Shown: positions 17,489 through 26,596 of the stretch, piece after piece
Numbering within the stretch: position 1 is the stretch's first letter
How the letters are laid out: each line of letters opens with the position of its first letter
Assembly (NCBI GenBank): GCA_020438485.1
Contig: JAGQUM010000031.1
Coordinates: 45,385-109,384 of the forward strand
Source: Thermoleophilia bacterium
Lineage (GTDB): Bacteria; Actinomycetota; Thermoleophilia; Miltoncostaeales; Miltoncostaeaceae
Length of the DNA stretch: 64,000 nt
Direction of reading: 5' to 3'
Notes under the pieces: generated by a model
What the model was told of the DNA's origin: nothing
Database searches by the model: none
Seen by the model: only the letters and a program-made list of their open reading frames with translations
Made by a program: the position numbers and the translations under genes

Positions 17489-19297
17489 ATGACGACCACC
17501 GACACCACCCCCCACGACCCCCGCGCCGCCGGCGTCCACTGGGACCTGGCCCCGCTCGTCGCCGACGCGGCCGCCGCCCGCGCCCGGCTGGCCGAGGCCC
17601 TCGACCGCGCCCGCGGGTTCGCCGACGCGTACCGCGGCAGGGTGGCCGAGCTGGACGGGCCCGGCATGGCCGCCGCGCTGGCCGAGATGGCCGCCATCGA
17701 CAACGCGCTGTCGCGCGTGGGGTCGTACGCGCACCTGCGCGAATCGGTGGACGTCACGGACGAGGAGAACCGCGACCTCACGACCGCGATGGACCAGGGC
17801 ATGGTGGAGGCCGGCAACATCCTGCGGTTCTTCGAGCTGGAGTGGCTCGCCATGAACGACGGCGACGCCCGGGCCGTGGCCGATGCCCCCGAGGTGGCCG
17901 CCGACCGCCACCACCTGCTGTCGCAGCGCCGCTTCGCGCCTTTCACGCTGAGCGAGCCCGAGGAACGGATGCTGTCCGAGCGCCGGCCGGCAGCCGCGGC
18001 CGCGTGGCAGACCCTCTTCAGCCAGGTGGTGTCCACCCTGGAGGTGCCGTTCGACGCCGGCGACGGCAAGGGGGAGCGCCCCCACACGGTGGACCTGCTG
18101 CTGGCCTACGTCCGCGACCCGGACCGCGACCTGCGCCGCCGCGCGCTGGAGACGCTGTACGGGGCGCTGCGCCCACACACGCCGACGCTCGCCCACTGCT
18201 ACGACACGCTCGTCGGCGACCGTCTCAGCATGGACCGCGTGCGCGGGCACGAGGACCCCATGGACGCCACGCACCTCAACAACGAGCTCGAGCGCCACGT
18301 CGTCGAGAACATGATGGGCGCCGTGGAGGCCCATTACCCCCTGGCCCAGCGCTGGTTCCGCGCCAAGGCGGGCCTGCTGGGGCTGGATCGGCTGGCGCTG
18401 TGGGACCAGTACGCTCCCCTCGGCGACGCGCGCGCCGTGCGCTACGACGAGGCCACCCGCATCATCGACACGTCGTTCGGGCGCTTCTCGCCCGGCATCG
18501 CGGACATCGCGCGCGGCTTCTTCGAGGACCGCCGCGTCGACGCCGAGCCCCGCACGGGCAAACGGGGCGGCGCGTTCTGCTCGTCCGTGGCCCAGGACGC
18601 CCGGCCGTACGTGCTGATGAACTACACGGACCAGATGAACGACGTCATGACCCTGGCCCACGAGCTTGGCCACGGCATGCACTTCACGCTGTCCAACCGC
18701 CACCAGACCGCCCTGTCCGCGCACACGGGCCTGGCGTTGGCCGAGGTGCCGTCAACGTTCGCCGAGCTGCTGACGTTCGACCACCTGCTGGAGACCGAGA
18801 CGGATCCCGGTACGCGTCGCGCGCTGCTGTGCGAACGCGTGGAGGGCGCATTCGCCACCGTGTTCCGCCAGACGGTGCTGGCGCGGTACGAGCAGCGCGC
18901 GTACGCCACCCGCCGCGACGGGCAGACGCTGACGGCCGACCGGCTGTCGGACGTGTGGTTCGCCGCCAACGAGGCGTACTACGGCGACGCCCTGCACCTG
19001 CCGGACGACTACCGGCTGGGCTGGTCGTACATCCCCCACTTCATCTCGACGCGCTTCTACACGTACGCGTACGTGTTCGCGCACCTCGTCACGCTGGCGC
19101 TGTACGCCCGCTACCGAGCCGAGGGTGCCCCGTTCGGCGCCCGCTACATGCGGTTCCTCGCCGCCGGCGGGTCGGACACGCCGGCCAACCTGCTGAGGCC
19201 GCTGGGTGTCGACCTCGACGACCCGGCCGTGTGGGACGCCGGCTTCGCCGAGATGGAGCGCATGATCGCCGACGCGGAGAAGCAGCCGGCCGGTTGA
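17489..19297 (+). CDS. pepF: Oligoendopeptidase F (M3 metallopeptidase)
   Basis: 602-residue M3 zinc peptidase. The catalytic HELGH is at residues 391-395 inside VMTLAHELGHGMHFTLS, and the third ligand Glu is in the following helix (LALAEVPSTFAELLTFDHLL). The conserved PRTGKRGGAFCSS-type stretch precedes it and the C-terminal YIPHFISTRFYTYAYVFA follows. Length fits PepF. It cleaves short cytosolic peptides. TAGGCT (17475-17480) lies 8 nt before the ATG. Confidence 0.93.
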   Translation: MTTTDTTPHDPRAAGVHWDLAPLVADAAAARARLAEALDRARGFADAYRGRVAELDGPGMAAALAEMAAIDNALSRVGSYAHLRESVDVTDEENRDLTTAMDQGMVEAGNILRFFELEWLAMNDGDARAVADAPEVAADRHHLLSQRRFAPFTLSEPEERMLSERRPAAAAAWQTLFSQVVSTLEVPFDAGDGKGERPHTVDLLLAYVRDPDRDLRRRALETLYGALRPHTPTLAHCYDTLVGDRLSMDRVRGHEDPMDATHLNNELERHVVENMMGAVEAHYPLAQRWFRAKAGLLGLDRLALWDQYAPLGDARAVRYDEATRIIDTSFGRFSPGIADIARGFFEDRRVDAEPRTGKRGGAFCSSVAQDARPYVLMNYTDQMNDVMTLAHELGHGMHFTLSNRHQTALSAHTGLALAEVPSTFAELLTFDHLLETETDPGTRRALLCERVEGAFATVFRQTVLARYEQRAYATRRDGQTLTADRLSDVWFAANEAYYGDALHLPDDYRLGWSYIPHFISTRFYTYAYVFAHLVTLALYARYRAEGAPFGARYMRFLAAGGSDTPANLLRPLGVDLDDPAVWDAGFAEMERMIADAEKQPAG

Positions 19298-19329
19298 CCC
19301 CGGGGCGCCGCACGCGGCGGCCCCCGGGG
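19298..19329. terminator. Hairpin between convergent pepF and the next gene
   Basis: CCCCGGGG at 19298-19305 pairs with CCCCGGGG at 19322-19329, extended inward by GC-rich pairing. No T-run follows, as is usual in very GC-rich genomes. It sits between two convergent stops, so it may serve both. Confidence 0.5.
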
Positions 19330-19348
19330 CACCGGGCGGGTGCGGCGG

Positions 19349-19702
19349 CTACTTCTTGCCGGCCTTCTTCTTGGAGGCCTTGAGCGGGTTGAGCGCCTTC
19401 TGCACCTGCTCGGGCAGCTCGGTCATGTGGTAGATGGGCAGGCCGCAGACGCCGCCGTGGCGGGTCGGCCGGGCCTGGCACGCCTCCGGGGGCTTGCCCC
19501 ACAGCGTCATGGTGCGGTGACCGCGCTCGCACAGGTACACCTTGGCCTCCGTGGCACCCTCGGGCGCCTCGACCGCCAGGGCGGTGATGTCGACCTCCCC
19601 GGCCTCGGCCAGCTCGTCGACCTCGTTGGGTTGGTGCTCTTCCTTCTCGGGGGCCTGGTCGACGGCCTCGTCGACCTCGACCTGCTCGACCTCGTCGGCC
19701 AT
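19349..19702 (-). CDS. Hypothetical acidic protein with C-terminal Cys/His site
   Basis: 117-residue protein, family not recognised. The first 55 residues are strongly acidic (DEVEQVEVDEAVDQAPEKEE); the middle holds LCERGHRTMTLWGKPPEACQ and GGVCGLPIYHM, giving a possible C-x3-H ... C ... C metal site; the end is Lys-rich (KASKKKAGKK). GAGGAG lies ahead of the ATG. The bipolar charge, acidic head and basic tail, suggests a nucleic-acid or ribosome partner, but this is speculation. Confidence 0.65.
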   Translation of the reverse strand: MADEVEQVEVDEAVDQAPEKEEHQPNEVDELAEAGEVDITALAVEAPEGATEAKVYLCERGHRTMTLWGKPPEACQARPTRHGGVCGLPIYHMTELPEQVQKALNPLKASKKKAGKK

Positions 19703-19790
19703 CGTTCGTGCTCCTCGGGGCGCTTTGCGACCGGCGGAGGATAGCGGGCGCGGGCCGCGGGGTCGAGCCTGTCGCTAACGTGCCGACCCG

Positions 19791-20462
19791 ATGCGGCTCC
19801 CCGACGGCTTCGACGTGGTCACCGAGCACGTCACCGTGGCGGGCCTGACGGTGGAGGTGCGGCGGCCGCGTAGCGCCGAGGACCTCATCGACGAGGACGA
19901 GTACGCGCGCGACGAGAGGCTGCCGTACTGGGCCGACCTGTGGCCCAGCGGCCAGGTGCTGGCCGAGTGGGTCGCGACGCAGCCCCTTCGCGGTCTGCGC
20001 GTGATCGAGCTCGGGGCCGGCCTCGCCCTGCCGTCGCTGATGGCGCTGCGCCAGGGGGCCCGTGCGCTGGCCACCGACTGGTACCCCGAAGCCCTGGAGT
20101 TCGCCCGCGCCAACGCGGACCGCGCCGGCGTGGGGCGCCTGGCCACGATGGTCGTCGACTGGGGCGCGCCGTCTGACGAGGCGTTCGCGGATGCCCCGTA
20201 CGATCTCGTGCTGGGCGCCGACATCCTCTATGAGAACCGGCATCCCGCACAGCTCGCGCCGCTCATCGCGCGGTTGTCCGGGCCCCGCACGCGGGTGGTC
20301 ATCGCCGATCCGCGCCGTCCCGCCGCCGGCGGCCTGATCGCCGAGATGCGCGAGACGGACTGGCGGCACGAACGCATCGAGGTGCGCTTTCCCGGCCGGC
20401 CCGACGAGCAGGGAAGCGTGATCCACCGTCACGAGTTCACCCGGCGCGTCCCCAGGACTTGA
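19791..20462 (+). CDS. Class I SAM methyltransferase, METTL21/lysine-MTase-like
   Basis: 223-residue methyltransferase. LPYWADLWPSGQVLAEWV precedes the SAM-binding motif VIELGAGLALPSLMAL; the acidic loop is ATDWYPEALEFARAN and the post-I motif is LVLGADILYE. This layout resembles the FAM86/METTL21 protein lysine methyltransferase group, also common in bacteria with unknown targets. TAACGT (19776-19781) is 9 nt before ATG 19791. Confidence 0.8.
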   Translation: MRLPDGFDVVTEHVTVAGLTVEVRRPRSAEDLIDEDEYARDERLPYWADLWPSGQVLAEWVATQPLRGLRVIELGAGLALPSLMALRQGARALATDWYPEALEFARANADRAGVGRLATMVVDWGAPSDEAFADAPYDLVLGADILYENRHPAQLAPLIARLSGPRTRVVIADPRRPAAGGLIAEMRETDWRHERIEVRFPGRPDEQGSVIHRHEFTRRVPRT

Positions 20463-20489
20463 TCGCGGGCGGGGCGCGTCCGATAGACT
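20459..20489 (+). promoter_or_regulatory. Promoter of tRNA-Asn
   Basis: TTGATC (20459-20464) and TAGACT (20484-20489) are spaced 19 bp apart, and the tRNA begins 13 bp after the -10 hexamer. This places the likely transcription start about 6 nt before the mature tRNA. Confidence 0.55.
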
Positions 20490-20502
20490 GCCCGGAGCGC
20501 GA

Positions 20503-20574
20503 TCCTCGGTAGCTCAATGGTAGAGCACTCGGCTGTTAACCGAGGGGTTGTAGGTTCGAGTCCTACCCGAGGAG
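20503..20574 (+). tRNA. tRNA-Asn (GTT)
   Basis: Complete 72-nt cloverleaf. Acceptor TCCTCGG pairs with CCGAGGA (20567-20573), D-arm GCTC/GAGC, anticodon stem CTCGG/CCGAG with loop CTGTTAA (anticodon GTT, asparagine), T-arm GTAGG-TTCGAGT-CCTAC, discriminator G. The 3' CCA is not encoded. It is a single tRNA and no integrated element is seen on either side. Confidence 0.97.
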
Positions 20575-20577
20575 TGC

Positions 20578-20613
20578 GCGAGGGCCCGCCGATCACCGTC
20601 GGCGGGCCCTCGC
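20578..20613. terminator. Strong hairpin after tRNA-Asn
   Basis: A perfect 15-bp stem, GCGAGGGCCCGCCGA (20578-20592) with its exact complement at 20599-20613, and a 6-nt loop. It starts four bases after the tRNA and lies 18 bp before the end of the convergent oxidoreductase gene, so it can stop transcription from both sides. No T-run. Confidence 0.8.
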
Positions 20614-20630
20614 CGTTCCGGGCGCCGGGC

Positions 20631-21596
20631 CTACGGCACCAACACCAGCTTGCGACCGCCCGCGCCGGCGGCCTGCGCCCGCCACGCCGAGGCCACGTCG
20701 CGCAGGGGCACCGTGTCCACCGGCAGGCTCACGCCGCCGTCCATGGCCAGGCGCACCAGATCGGCGTGGGCCGCGCCGACCTGCTCGAACGGCTCGCTGA
20801 ACAGGCTGAAGCCCCGGATGTCCACCCGGCCCCCTCGCAGCGGACCCCCCGGCAGCGCGCACACCTGGCCCGCGGCAGCCCCCACGTGCACCACCCGCGC
20901 CCCGTGGGCCAGGCTGCCGACGACCGCCGCCAGCGGCTCCCCCCACAACGCGTCGATCACCAGGTTCACCCGCTCCGGGCAGACGGCCGCCACCCGCTGG
21001 CCCAGGCCGGCGACGTCGCCCACGGGCACCACGTCGTCGGCGCCCAGCGCCCGCACCTGCCCCAGGCGCTCCTCGTCGCGGCCCACGCCCACCACGCGCC
21101 CGGCGCCCCGGGCCCTCGCCACCTGCACGGCCACCTGGCCCACGGCCCCGGTGGCGCCCAGCACCAGCACCGTCTCGCCCACCGCCACCCGGCCCCGGGT
21201 GACCACCGGCATCCACCCGGCCAGCCCCGCGACGCCCATCGCGGCCGCCGTCACGGGGTCCGCGTCGCGGGCAACGGGCACCAGCCGGTCGTCGGGCGCC
21301 TCGAACACCCCCGCCCAGCAGCCCGCCGCGGCCTGCAGGCACCACACCCGCGTCCCCGGCTCGTGGGCGTCGGACTCGAGCACCTCCCCCACCGCCTCCA
21401 CGCCCGCAGCGAACGGCGGGTCCGGCAGCGGCAGGTAGAAGCGCCCGGCGCCGATCGCGAGGTCCACCGGGTTCACGGCGGCGGCCTCCAGCCGCACCAA
21501 CGCGCGTCCCGGGCGGCGCGTGGGCGCCGGCATCTCGTGCACTTCGGGGGGTTCGCCCCAGGCGGCGATGACGGCGGTGGGGACGGTGGCGGGCAC
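20631..21596 (-). CDS. Zinc-less alcohol dehydrogenase / quinone oxidoreductase family
   Basis: 321-residue MDR-superfamily oxidoreductase. GroES-like N-terminal part (VRLEAAAVNPVDLAIGAG), then a Rossmann fold with VLVLGATGAVGQVAVQVARA as the NADP-binding motif. The structural and catalytic zinc cysteines are absent, which fits the quinone oxidoreductase branch. GTG 21596 is chosen because GGAG (just inside the upstream stop) is 7 nt before it; it is 10 bp downstream of the aminotransferase gene, so probably one operon. Substrate unknown. Confidence 0.85.
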   Translation of the reverse strand: MPATVPTAVIAAWGEPPEVHEMPAPTRRPGRALVRLEAAAVNPVDLAIGAGRFYLPLPDPPFAAGVEAVGEVLESDAHEPGTRVWCLQAAAGCWAGVFEAPDDRLVPVARDADPVTAAAMGVAGLAGWMPVVTRGRVAVGETVLVLGATGAVGQVAVQVARARGAGRVVGVGRDEERLGQVRALGADDVVPVGDVAGLGQRVAAVCPERVNLVIDALWGEPLAAVVGSLAHGARVVHVGAAAGQVCALPGGPLRGGRVDIRGFSLFSEPFEQVGAAHADLVRLAMDGGVSLPVDTVPLRDVASAWRAQAAGAGGRKLVLVP

Positions 21597-21606
21597 GCGA
21601 CGGCTC

Positions 21607-22800
21607 CTATCCGGCGGTGGCACGGCCGGCGACGAACGCGCGGATCCTCGCGCACGCCTCCATCAGCCGCTGGGTGTCCTGTGTATACGCGATCCGCAGG
21701 TGCTCGTCGGGACGGTGCAGCCCGAAGTCACGCCCGGGCGTGAGCGCGACGTGGGCCTCGCGCAGCACGTCGCGGGCAAACGCGAAGCTGTCGCCGGTGA
21801 CGCCCGTGACGTCGCAATAGACGTAGAACGCCCCCGCCGGCCGCGCCCGCACCGCGAAGCCCGTGGACGGCAGCTCGGCCAGCAGCGCGTCGCGGCGGGC
21901 TCCCAGCACGCGGCGGCGTTCCTCCGTGATCGCGAGCGTCTCCGGAGTGAACGCCGCGAGGGCCGCATGCTGGGCCGGCGCGGGCGCACAGATGTAGAGG
22001 TTCTGGGCGAGCTTCTCGGCATCGCGCACGTCGCGTTCGGGCACCACCATCCAGCCCAGGCGCCAGCCCGTCATCTGGTGGTACTTCGAGAAGCTGTTGA
22101 TCACCACGGCGTCGGGGACCACGTCCAGCACCGTGGACGGCGGTGCGTCGTACACCAGGCCGCCGTAGATCTCGTCCACGATCAGAGTGGCGCCGCGGCC
22201 GCGGCACAGCTCGGCGATCCGGGCCAGTTCGTCGGGGGCGATGACCGTGCCGGTGGGGTTGGACGGCGACGCCACGATGACGGCGGCCACGTGGCGCGTC
22301 CACGCGTCGGCCAGCATGTCGGCCGTCGGCTGGTAGGCCGTGCCCGGGCCCGTCGGCAGCAGGCGCGCCCCGCCGCCCACGAACGTGGCGAAGTGACGGT
22401 TGCACGGGTAGGCGGGGTCGGCCATCAGGACCAGCGCGCCGGGGTCGAGCGCCATCCCCAGGGCCAGCAGAAGCGCCGCGCTCGATCCCGGCGTCACGAC
22501 GACCCGGGCGGGGTCCACATCCACGCCGTGCGCGTCGGCGTAGTGCCCGGCGATGGCCTCCCTCAGCGCCGGGAGCCCCAGCGCGGGCGTGTAGCCCAGA
22601 GGTGCCCGGCGCAGCGCCCGGGAGGCGGCCTCCACCACCGGCTCCGGCGTCGGGAAGTCCGGCTCGCCGACCTCCAAGTGGATGACGTCGTGCCCCGCCG
22701 CCTCCAGCCGCTGCGCCGCGTCCAGCACCTCCATCACCTCGAACGGGGCGATCGACGCCAGGCGCGCGGCGCGGACGGGCGGGGGTATCGGCGATGTCAC
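21607..22800 (-). CDS. PLP-dependent aminotransferase, class I/II
   Basis: 397-residue fold-type I aminotransferase. Motifs: LEVGEPDFPTPEPVVEAA, GYTPALGLPALREAIA, SPSNPTGTVI, VDEIYGGLVYD and SFSKYHQMTGWRLGWMVVPE, whose lysine binds PLP. The pattern is that of aspartate-type aminotransferases of the AspC/PatA group; the amino acid specificity cannot be read. The start is the GTG at 22800; a longer open frame to 23025 runs through the opposite-strand small gene and has no family match. Confidence 0.88.
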   Translation of the reverse strand: MTSPIPPPVRAARLASIAPFEVMEVLDAAQRLEAAGHDVIHLEVGEPDFPTPEPVVEAASRALRRAPLGYTPALGLPALREAIAGHYADAHGVDVDPARVVVTPGSSAALLLALGMALDPGALVLMADPAYPCNRHFATFVGGGARLLPTGPGTAYQPTADMLADAWTRHVAAVIVASPSNPTGTVIAPDELARIAELCRGRGATLIVDEIYGGLVYDAPPSTVLDVVPDAVVINSFSKYHQMTGWRLGWMVVPERDVRDAEKLAQNLYICAPAPAQHAALAAFTPETLAITEERRRVLGARRDALLAELPSTGFAVRARPAGAFYVYCDVTGVTGDSFAFARDVLREAHVALTPGRDFGLHRPDEHLRIAYTQDTQRLMEACARIRAFVAGRATAG

Positions 22801-22873
22801 AGCGCCAGGTTGCCACAGGCCGATGCCGCGGGTGTAGGAAGGACTCGACCGACGGGGGACGAATGGAGCGGCC

Positions 22874-23044
22874 ATGAAGACGTGGATGTACATCCTGGGT
22901 GTGATCGTGGTACTCGTCGTGCTGTTCTCCAGCAACGTGGTGGGCGCGGCCCTCTGCGTGCGCAACATCGGCTGCATCCACTCCACCGACGATGGGATCA
23001 AGGCGGACGCCTCCAATGTGGTCACCGTCCGCGTGAGCGACTGA
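22874..23044 (+). CDS. Small membrane protein (56 aa)
   Basis: Short gene coding MKTWMYILGVIVVLVVLFSS and a 36-residue extracytoplasmic tail with two cysteines (CVRNIGC) that could pair. GGAG stands eight bases before the ATG. Family not recognised. It is followed 13 bp later by another membrane protein gene in the same direction, so the two probably form an operon. Confidence 0.6.
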   Translation: MKTWMYILGVIVVLVVLFSSNVVGAALCVRNIGCIHSTDDGIKADASNVVTVRVSD

Positions 23045-23057
23045 GCCCCCCGGCCCC

Positions 23058-23621
23058 GTGCCGCTGATCCCCAACGACAAGCCCAAGTCGCCGATGACGG
23101 CGTGGTGGCAGGCCAGCTGGATGATCGGCCTGGTCGCCTGGCTGCTGCTGTTCCAGCTGTTCATCTTCCGGTCCGCCGACATGCTGTCGCACGGCATCGT
23201 CCAGCTGCTGCTGGTCGCCGGCGCGGGCCTGAGCGCCCTTGACGGCGTGCCGTACGTGCGCGGCGGCGAGCCGCACCACGCCCTGCGCCGCCGCAACCCG
23301 GACCGGGAGACGCTGCACGTCGTCACCGACGACGGCGAGCACGGCGTGGTCGTGATGAACCACATCGCGCCACCCAAGGGCGGCGGCGGGGGCGAGAAGA
23401 AGGCCCACCCCCTGCACCTGATCTTCTACGTCGCCCCGCGCACCGTGGGCGACGCGCTGCTCACGCTGGCGTGGAAGGGCATCGGCAAGGCTCTGGGGCG
23501 CGACGAGCGCAGGGTCGGCACCGGCACGAAGTCCGACACCCCCACCGGAGAGATCCACCGGCGCGGCCCGCAAACCGTCGTGGAGCGGCGCGAGCCCCGC
23601 TACCGTCTCTTCCGACCGTGA
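23058..23621 (+). CDS. Hypothetical membrane protein
   Basis: 187-residue protein with two hydrophobic segments near residues 18-60 (WMIGLVAWLLLFQLFIFRSA and IVQLLLVAGAGLSAL), then a polar cytosolic-looking region with a Gly/Lys-rich stretch (PPKGGGGGEKK) and a basic end. Begins with a GTG 13 bp after the small membrane protein gene. No family recognised. It is convergent with the cold-shock gene. Confidence 0.6.
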   Translation: MPLIPNDKPKSPMTAWWQASWMIGLVAWLLLFQLFIFRSADMLSHGIVQLLLVAGAGLSALDGVPYVRGGEPHHALRRRNPDRETLHVVTDDGEHGVVVMNHIAPPKGGGGGEKKAHPLHLIFYVAPRTVGDALLTLAWKGIGKALGRDERRVGTGTKSDTPTGEIHRRGPQTVVERREPRYRLFRP

Positions 23622-23627
23622 TCGCGC

Positions 23628-23645
23628 GGGCGCCGGGCGGCGCCC
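23628..23645. terminator. Hairpin between convergent genes
   Basis: GGGCGCC (23628-23634), loop GGGC, GGCGCCC (23639-23645). Seven GC pairs without a T-run, placed between the membrane protein stop (23621) and the cold-shock protein stop (23652). Confidence 0.45.
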
Positions 23646-23651
23646 CCGGGG

Positions 23652-23855
23652 CTAGATGACCGTGACGCCCGCCGCCTGGGGGCCCTTGGGGCCCTCCTGT
23701 GCCTCGTACTCCACTTTCTGCCCCTCGTCGAGCGAGCGGTAGCCGCTGCCCTGGATCTCAGAGAAGTGGACGAACAGGTCCTTGCCGCCGTCGTCGGGAC
23801 GGATGAAGCCGTAGCCCTTCTCGGCGTTGAACCACTTCACGACACCCTGCGCCAT
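23652..23855 (-). CDS. cspA: Cold-shock protein (CspA family)
   Basis: 67-residue single OB-fold RNA/DNA-binding protein. RNP1-like [11 protein letters not shown] and RNP2-like DLFVHFSEI are both intact, and the sequence begins [17 protein letters not shown]. The start at 23855 is fixed by the family; the open frame upstream of it is the transcribed leader. CspA proteins melt RNA structure during cold shock or general growth. Confidence 0.95.
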   Translation of the reverse strand: MAQGVVKWFNAEKGYGFIRPDDGGKDLFVHFSEIQGSGYRSLDEGQKVEYEAQEGPKGPQAAGVTVI

Positions 23856-23967
23856 CGTCGGTGTTCCCCTTGTGCGGTGCGACGGCCCGGGCGCCTGCGG
23901 GACGGGGTCCCCGCGACCGGCCGTGTGCGACGTTTCCGCGTCCCGGGCGGGACGCGTGCGCATCGTA
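23856..23967 (-). promoter_or_regulatory. Promoter and long leader of cspA
   Basis: TACGAT on the reverse strand (23962-23967) is the nearest good -10 hexamer, giving a transcript leader of about 100 nt before the cspA start. Long structured leaders are typical of cold-shock mRNAs and can act as thermosensors; here only the length and position are seen. Confidence 0.4.
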
Positions 23968-24000
23968 CCCCGCGCCCGACCCGTCGAATAGGGGCGCCGA

Positions 24001-24778
24001 TCAGTTCCCGTCGCCGCGCAGCGCGGCGGCCATGGCGCCCGCCAGGCCCGCGGCGGCGTCCAGGCCGTCGCGCTCGATGGCGCGCACCAGCTGGCTCCCC
24101 ACCACCACGCCGTCCGCGAACCGCCCGATGGCCGCCGCGTGCTCGGGCGTCTGGACGCCGAAGCCCACCACGACGGGCAGCGGAATCGCCCGCTTGACGC
24201 GGGCGACGAACGCGGCGAGGTCGTCGTCGACGCTCACGGCGCCGCCGGTGACGCCCGTGACCGACACGCAGTAGACGAATCCCTCGGCCACCTTCGCGAC
24301 GTCGGCGAGACGCTCGTCCGTGGTGGTGGGGGCCACGAGGCTGATCATCGCCACGCCCGCCTGGCGCGCCGCCGCCCGTACGTCGTCGCCCTCGTCGCAC
24401 GGCAGGTCCGACACGATGAGGCCCGCGACCCCCGCGTCCGCCGCGGCGCGCATGAACCGCTCGGGCGGCCCCGCCATCACCAGGTTGAGGCACGTCATCA
24501 GCACCACGGGCGGCCCGTCGCGCACGTCGCCCGCCAGCGCGATGACGTCGTCGGGGACGACGCCCGCGTCCAGCGCCACCTGCCCCGCGGCCTGCACGGT
24601 GGGGCCGTCGGCCAGGGGATCCGAGAACGCGATGCCGATCTCGAGGATGTCGGCGTGCGCCCCCAGCGCGCGCGCGACATCGCGGCTGGCCCCGAGCGTC
24701 GGGAACCCGCCCATCATGTACGGCACCAGCAGCGGCCGCTCCGCCGCCGCGAACGCCTCGCGCAGCCGCGCCGCCCCG

Positions 24779-24786
<8 letters not shown>
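24001..24786 (-). CDS. trpA: Tryptophan synthase alpha chain
   Basis: 261-residue TIM barrel that splits indole-3-glycerol phosphate into indole for the beta subunit. Motifs: [30 protein letters not shown] (catalytic Glu and Asp), VSVTGVTGG and [13 protein letters not shown] (phosphate loop). Overlaps the 3' end of trpB by 8 nt. Last gene of a kinase-trpF-trpB-trpA run; no trpC, trpD or trpE in the window. Confidence 0.95.
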
Positions 24787-25963
<1,177 letters not shown>

Positions 25964-26596
25964 TCAGGCTCCCGTGAGGGCGTCGTCGGCGGCCCGGACG
26001 GCCGCGCAGAACCGGGCGATCCGGTCCGCGTCCTTCACGCCCGGCGCGGACTCGACTCCCGAGGAGACATCGACCAGGTCGGGCCGCAGAGCGGCGATCG
26101 CGGCCCCCACGTTACCGGGATCGAGGCCGCCCGCGACCCCGAACGGGCGAGGCGGCGCCGCGGCGGCAAGCGCGTCCCAGTCGAGCCGCACGCCCGTGCC
26201 CCCGTGCATCCCGGGCACCGCGGCGTCGTACAGAGTGATGTCGGCGTCGGTGCCCACGTCGGCGGCGCCCCGGAACCTCACGCCGCGCACCACCGCGCAC
26301 CCCAGCGCGGCGCGGACGTCGGCGGCCGACAGGGCCGACCCGTGCAGCTGGACGTGTGTGAGGCCGCACCCCTCCACTGCCGCCCGCAGCGCGTCGAGCG
26401 TGGGGTCCACGAACACCCCCACCCGGGCCGCCCCGTCCCCGACGTCCTCCAGCACCCGCGCCGCCGTCGGGACGTCCACGCGCCTCGGGCCGTCCGCGAA
26501 CACGACGCCGACGGCCCACGCGCCTGCGGCCACGGCGGCCGCCGCGTGCCGGGGGTCCCGCAGGCCGCAGATCTTGACGCGCGTCGGGCCGCTCAC
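25964..26596 (-). CDS. trpF: Phosphoribosylanthranilate isomerase
   Basis: 210-residue TIM barrel of tryptophan synthesis. Motifs: VKICGLRDPRHAA (catalytic Cys), GVFVDPTLDAL, HVQLHGS, FGVAGGLDPGNV and VDVSSGVESAPGVKD. The GTG start overlaps the stop of the histidine kinase gene (GTGA), so its translation is probably coupled to the kinase. Confidence 0.93.
   Translation of the reverse strand: MSGPTRVKICGLRDPRHAAAAVAAGAWAVGVVFADGPRRVDVPTAARVLEDVGDGAARVGVFVDPTLDALRAAVEGCGLTHVQLHGSALSAADVRAALGCAVVRGVRFRGAADVGTDADITLYDAAVPGMHGGTGVRLDWDALAAAAPPRPFGVAGGLDPGNVGAAIAALRPDLVDVSSGVESAPGVKDADRIARFCAAVRAADDALTGA

Noticed and set aside
20503..20613. tRNA-Asn as an integration site for a mobile element
   Set aside because: No integrase, no duplicated tRNA end and no change in gene style on either side within the window.
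22801..23025. N-terminal extension of the aminotransferase up to 23025
   Set aside because: It covers the opposite-strand small membrane protein gene and shows no family similarity; the GTG at 22800 gives a normal length.
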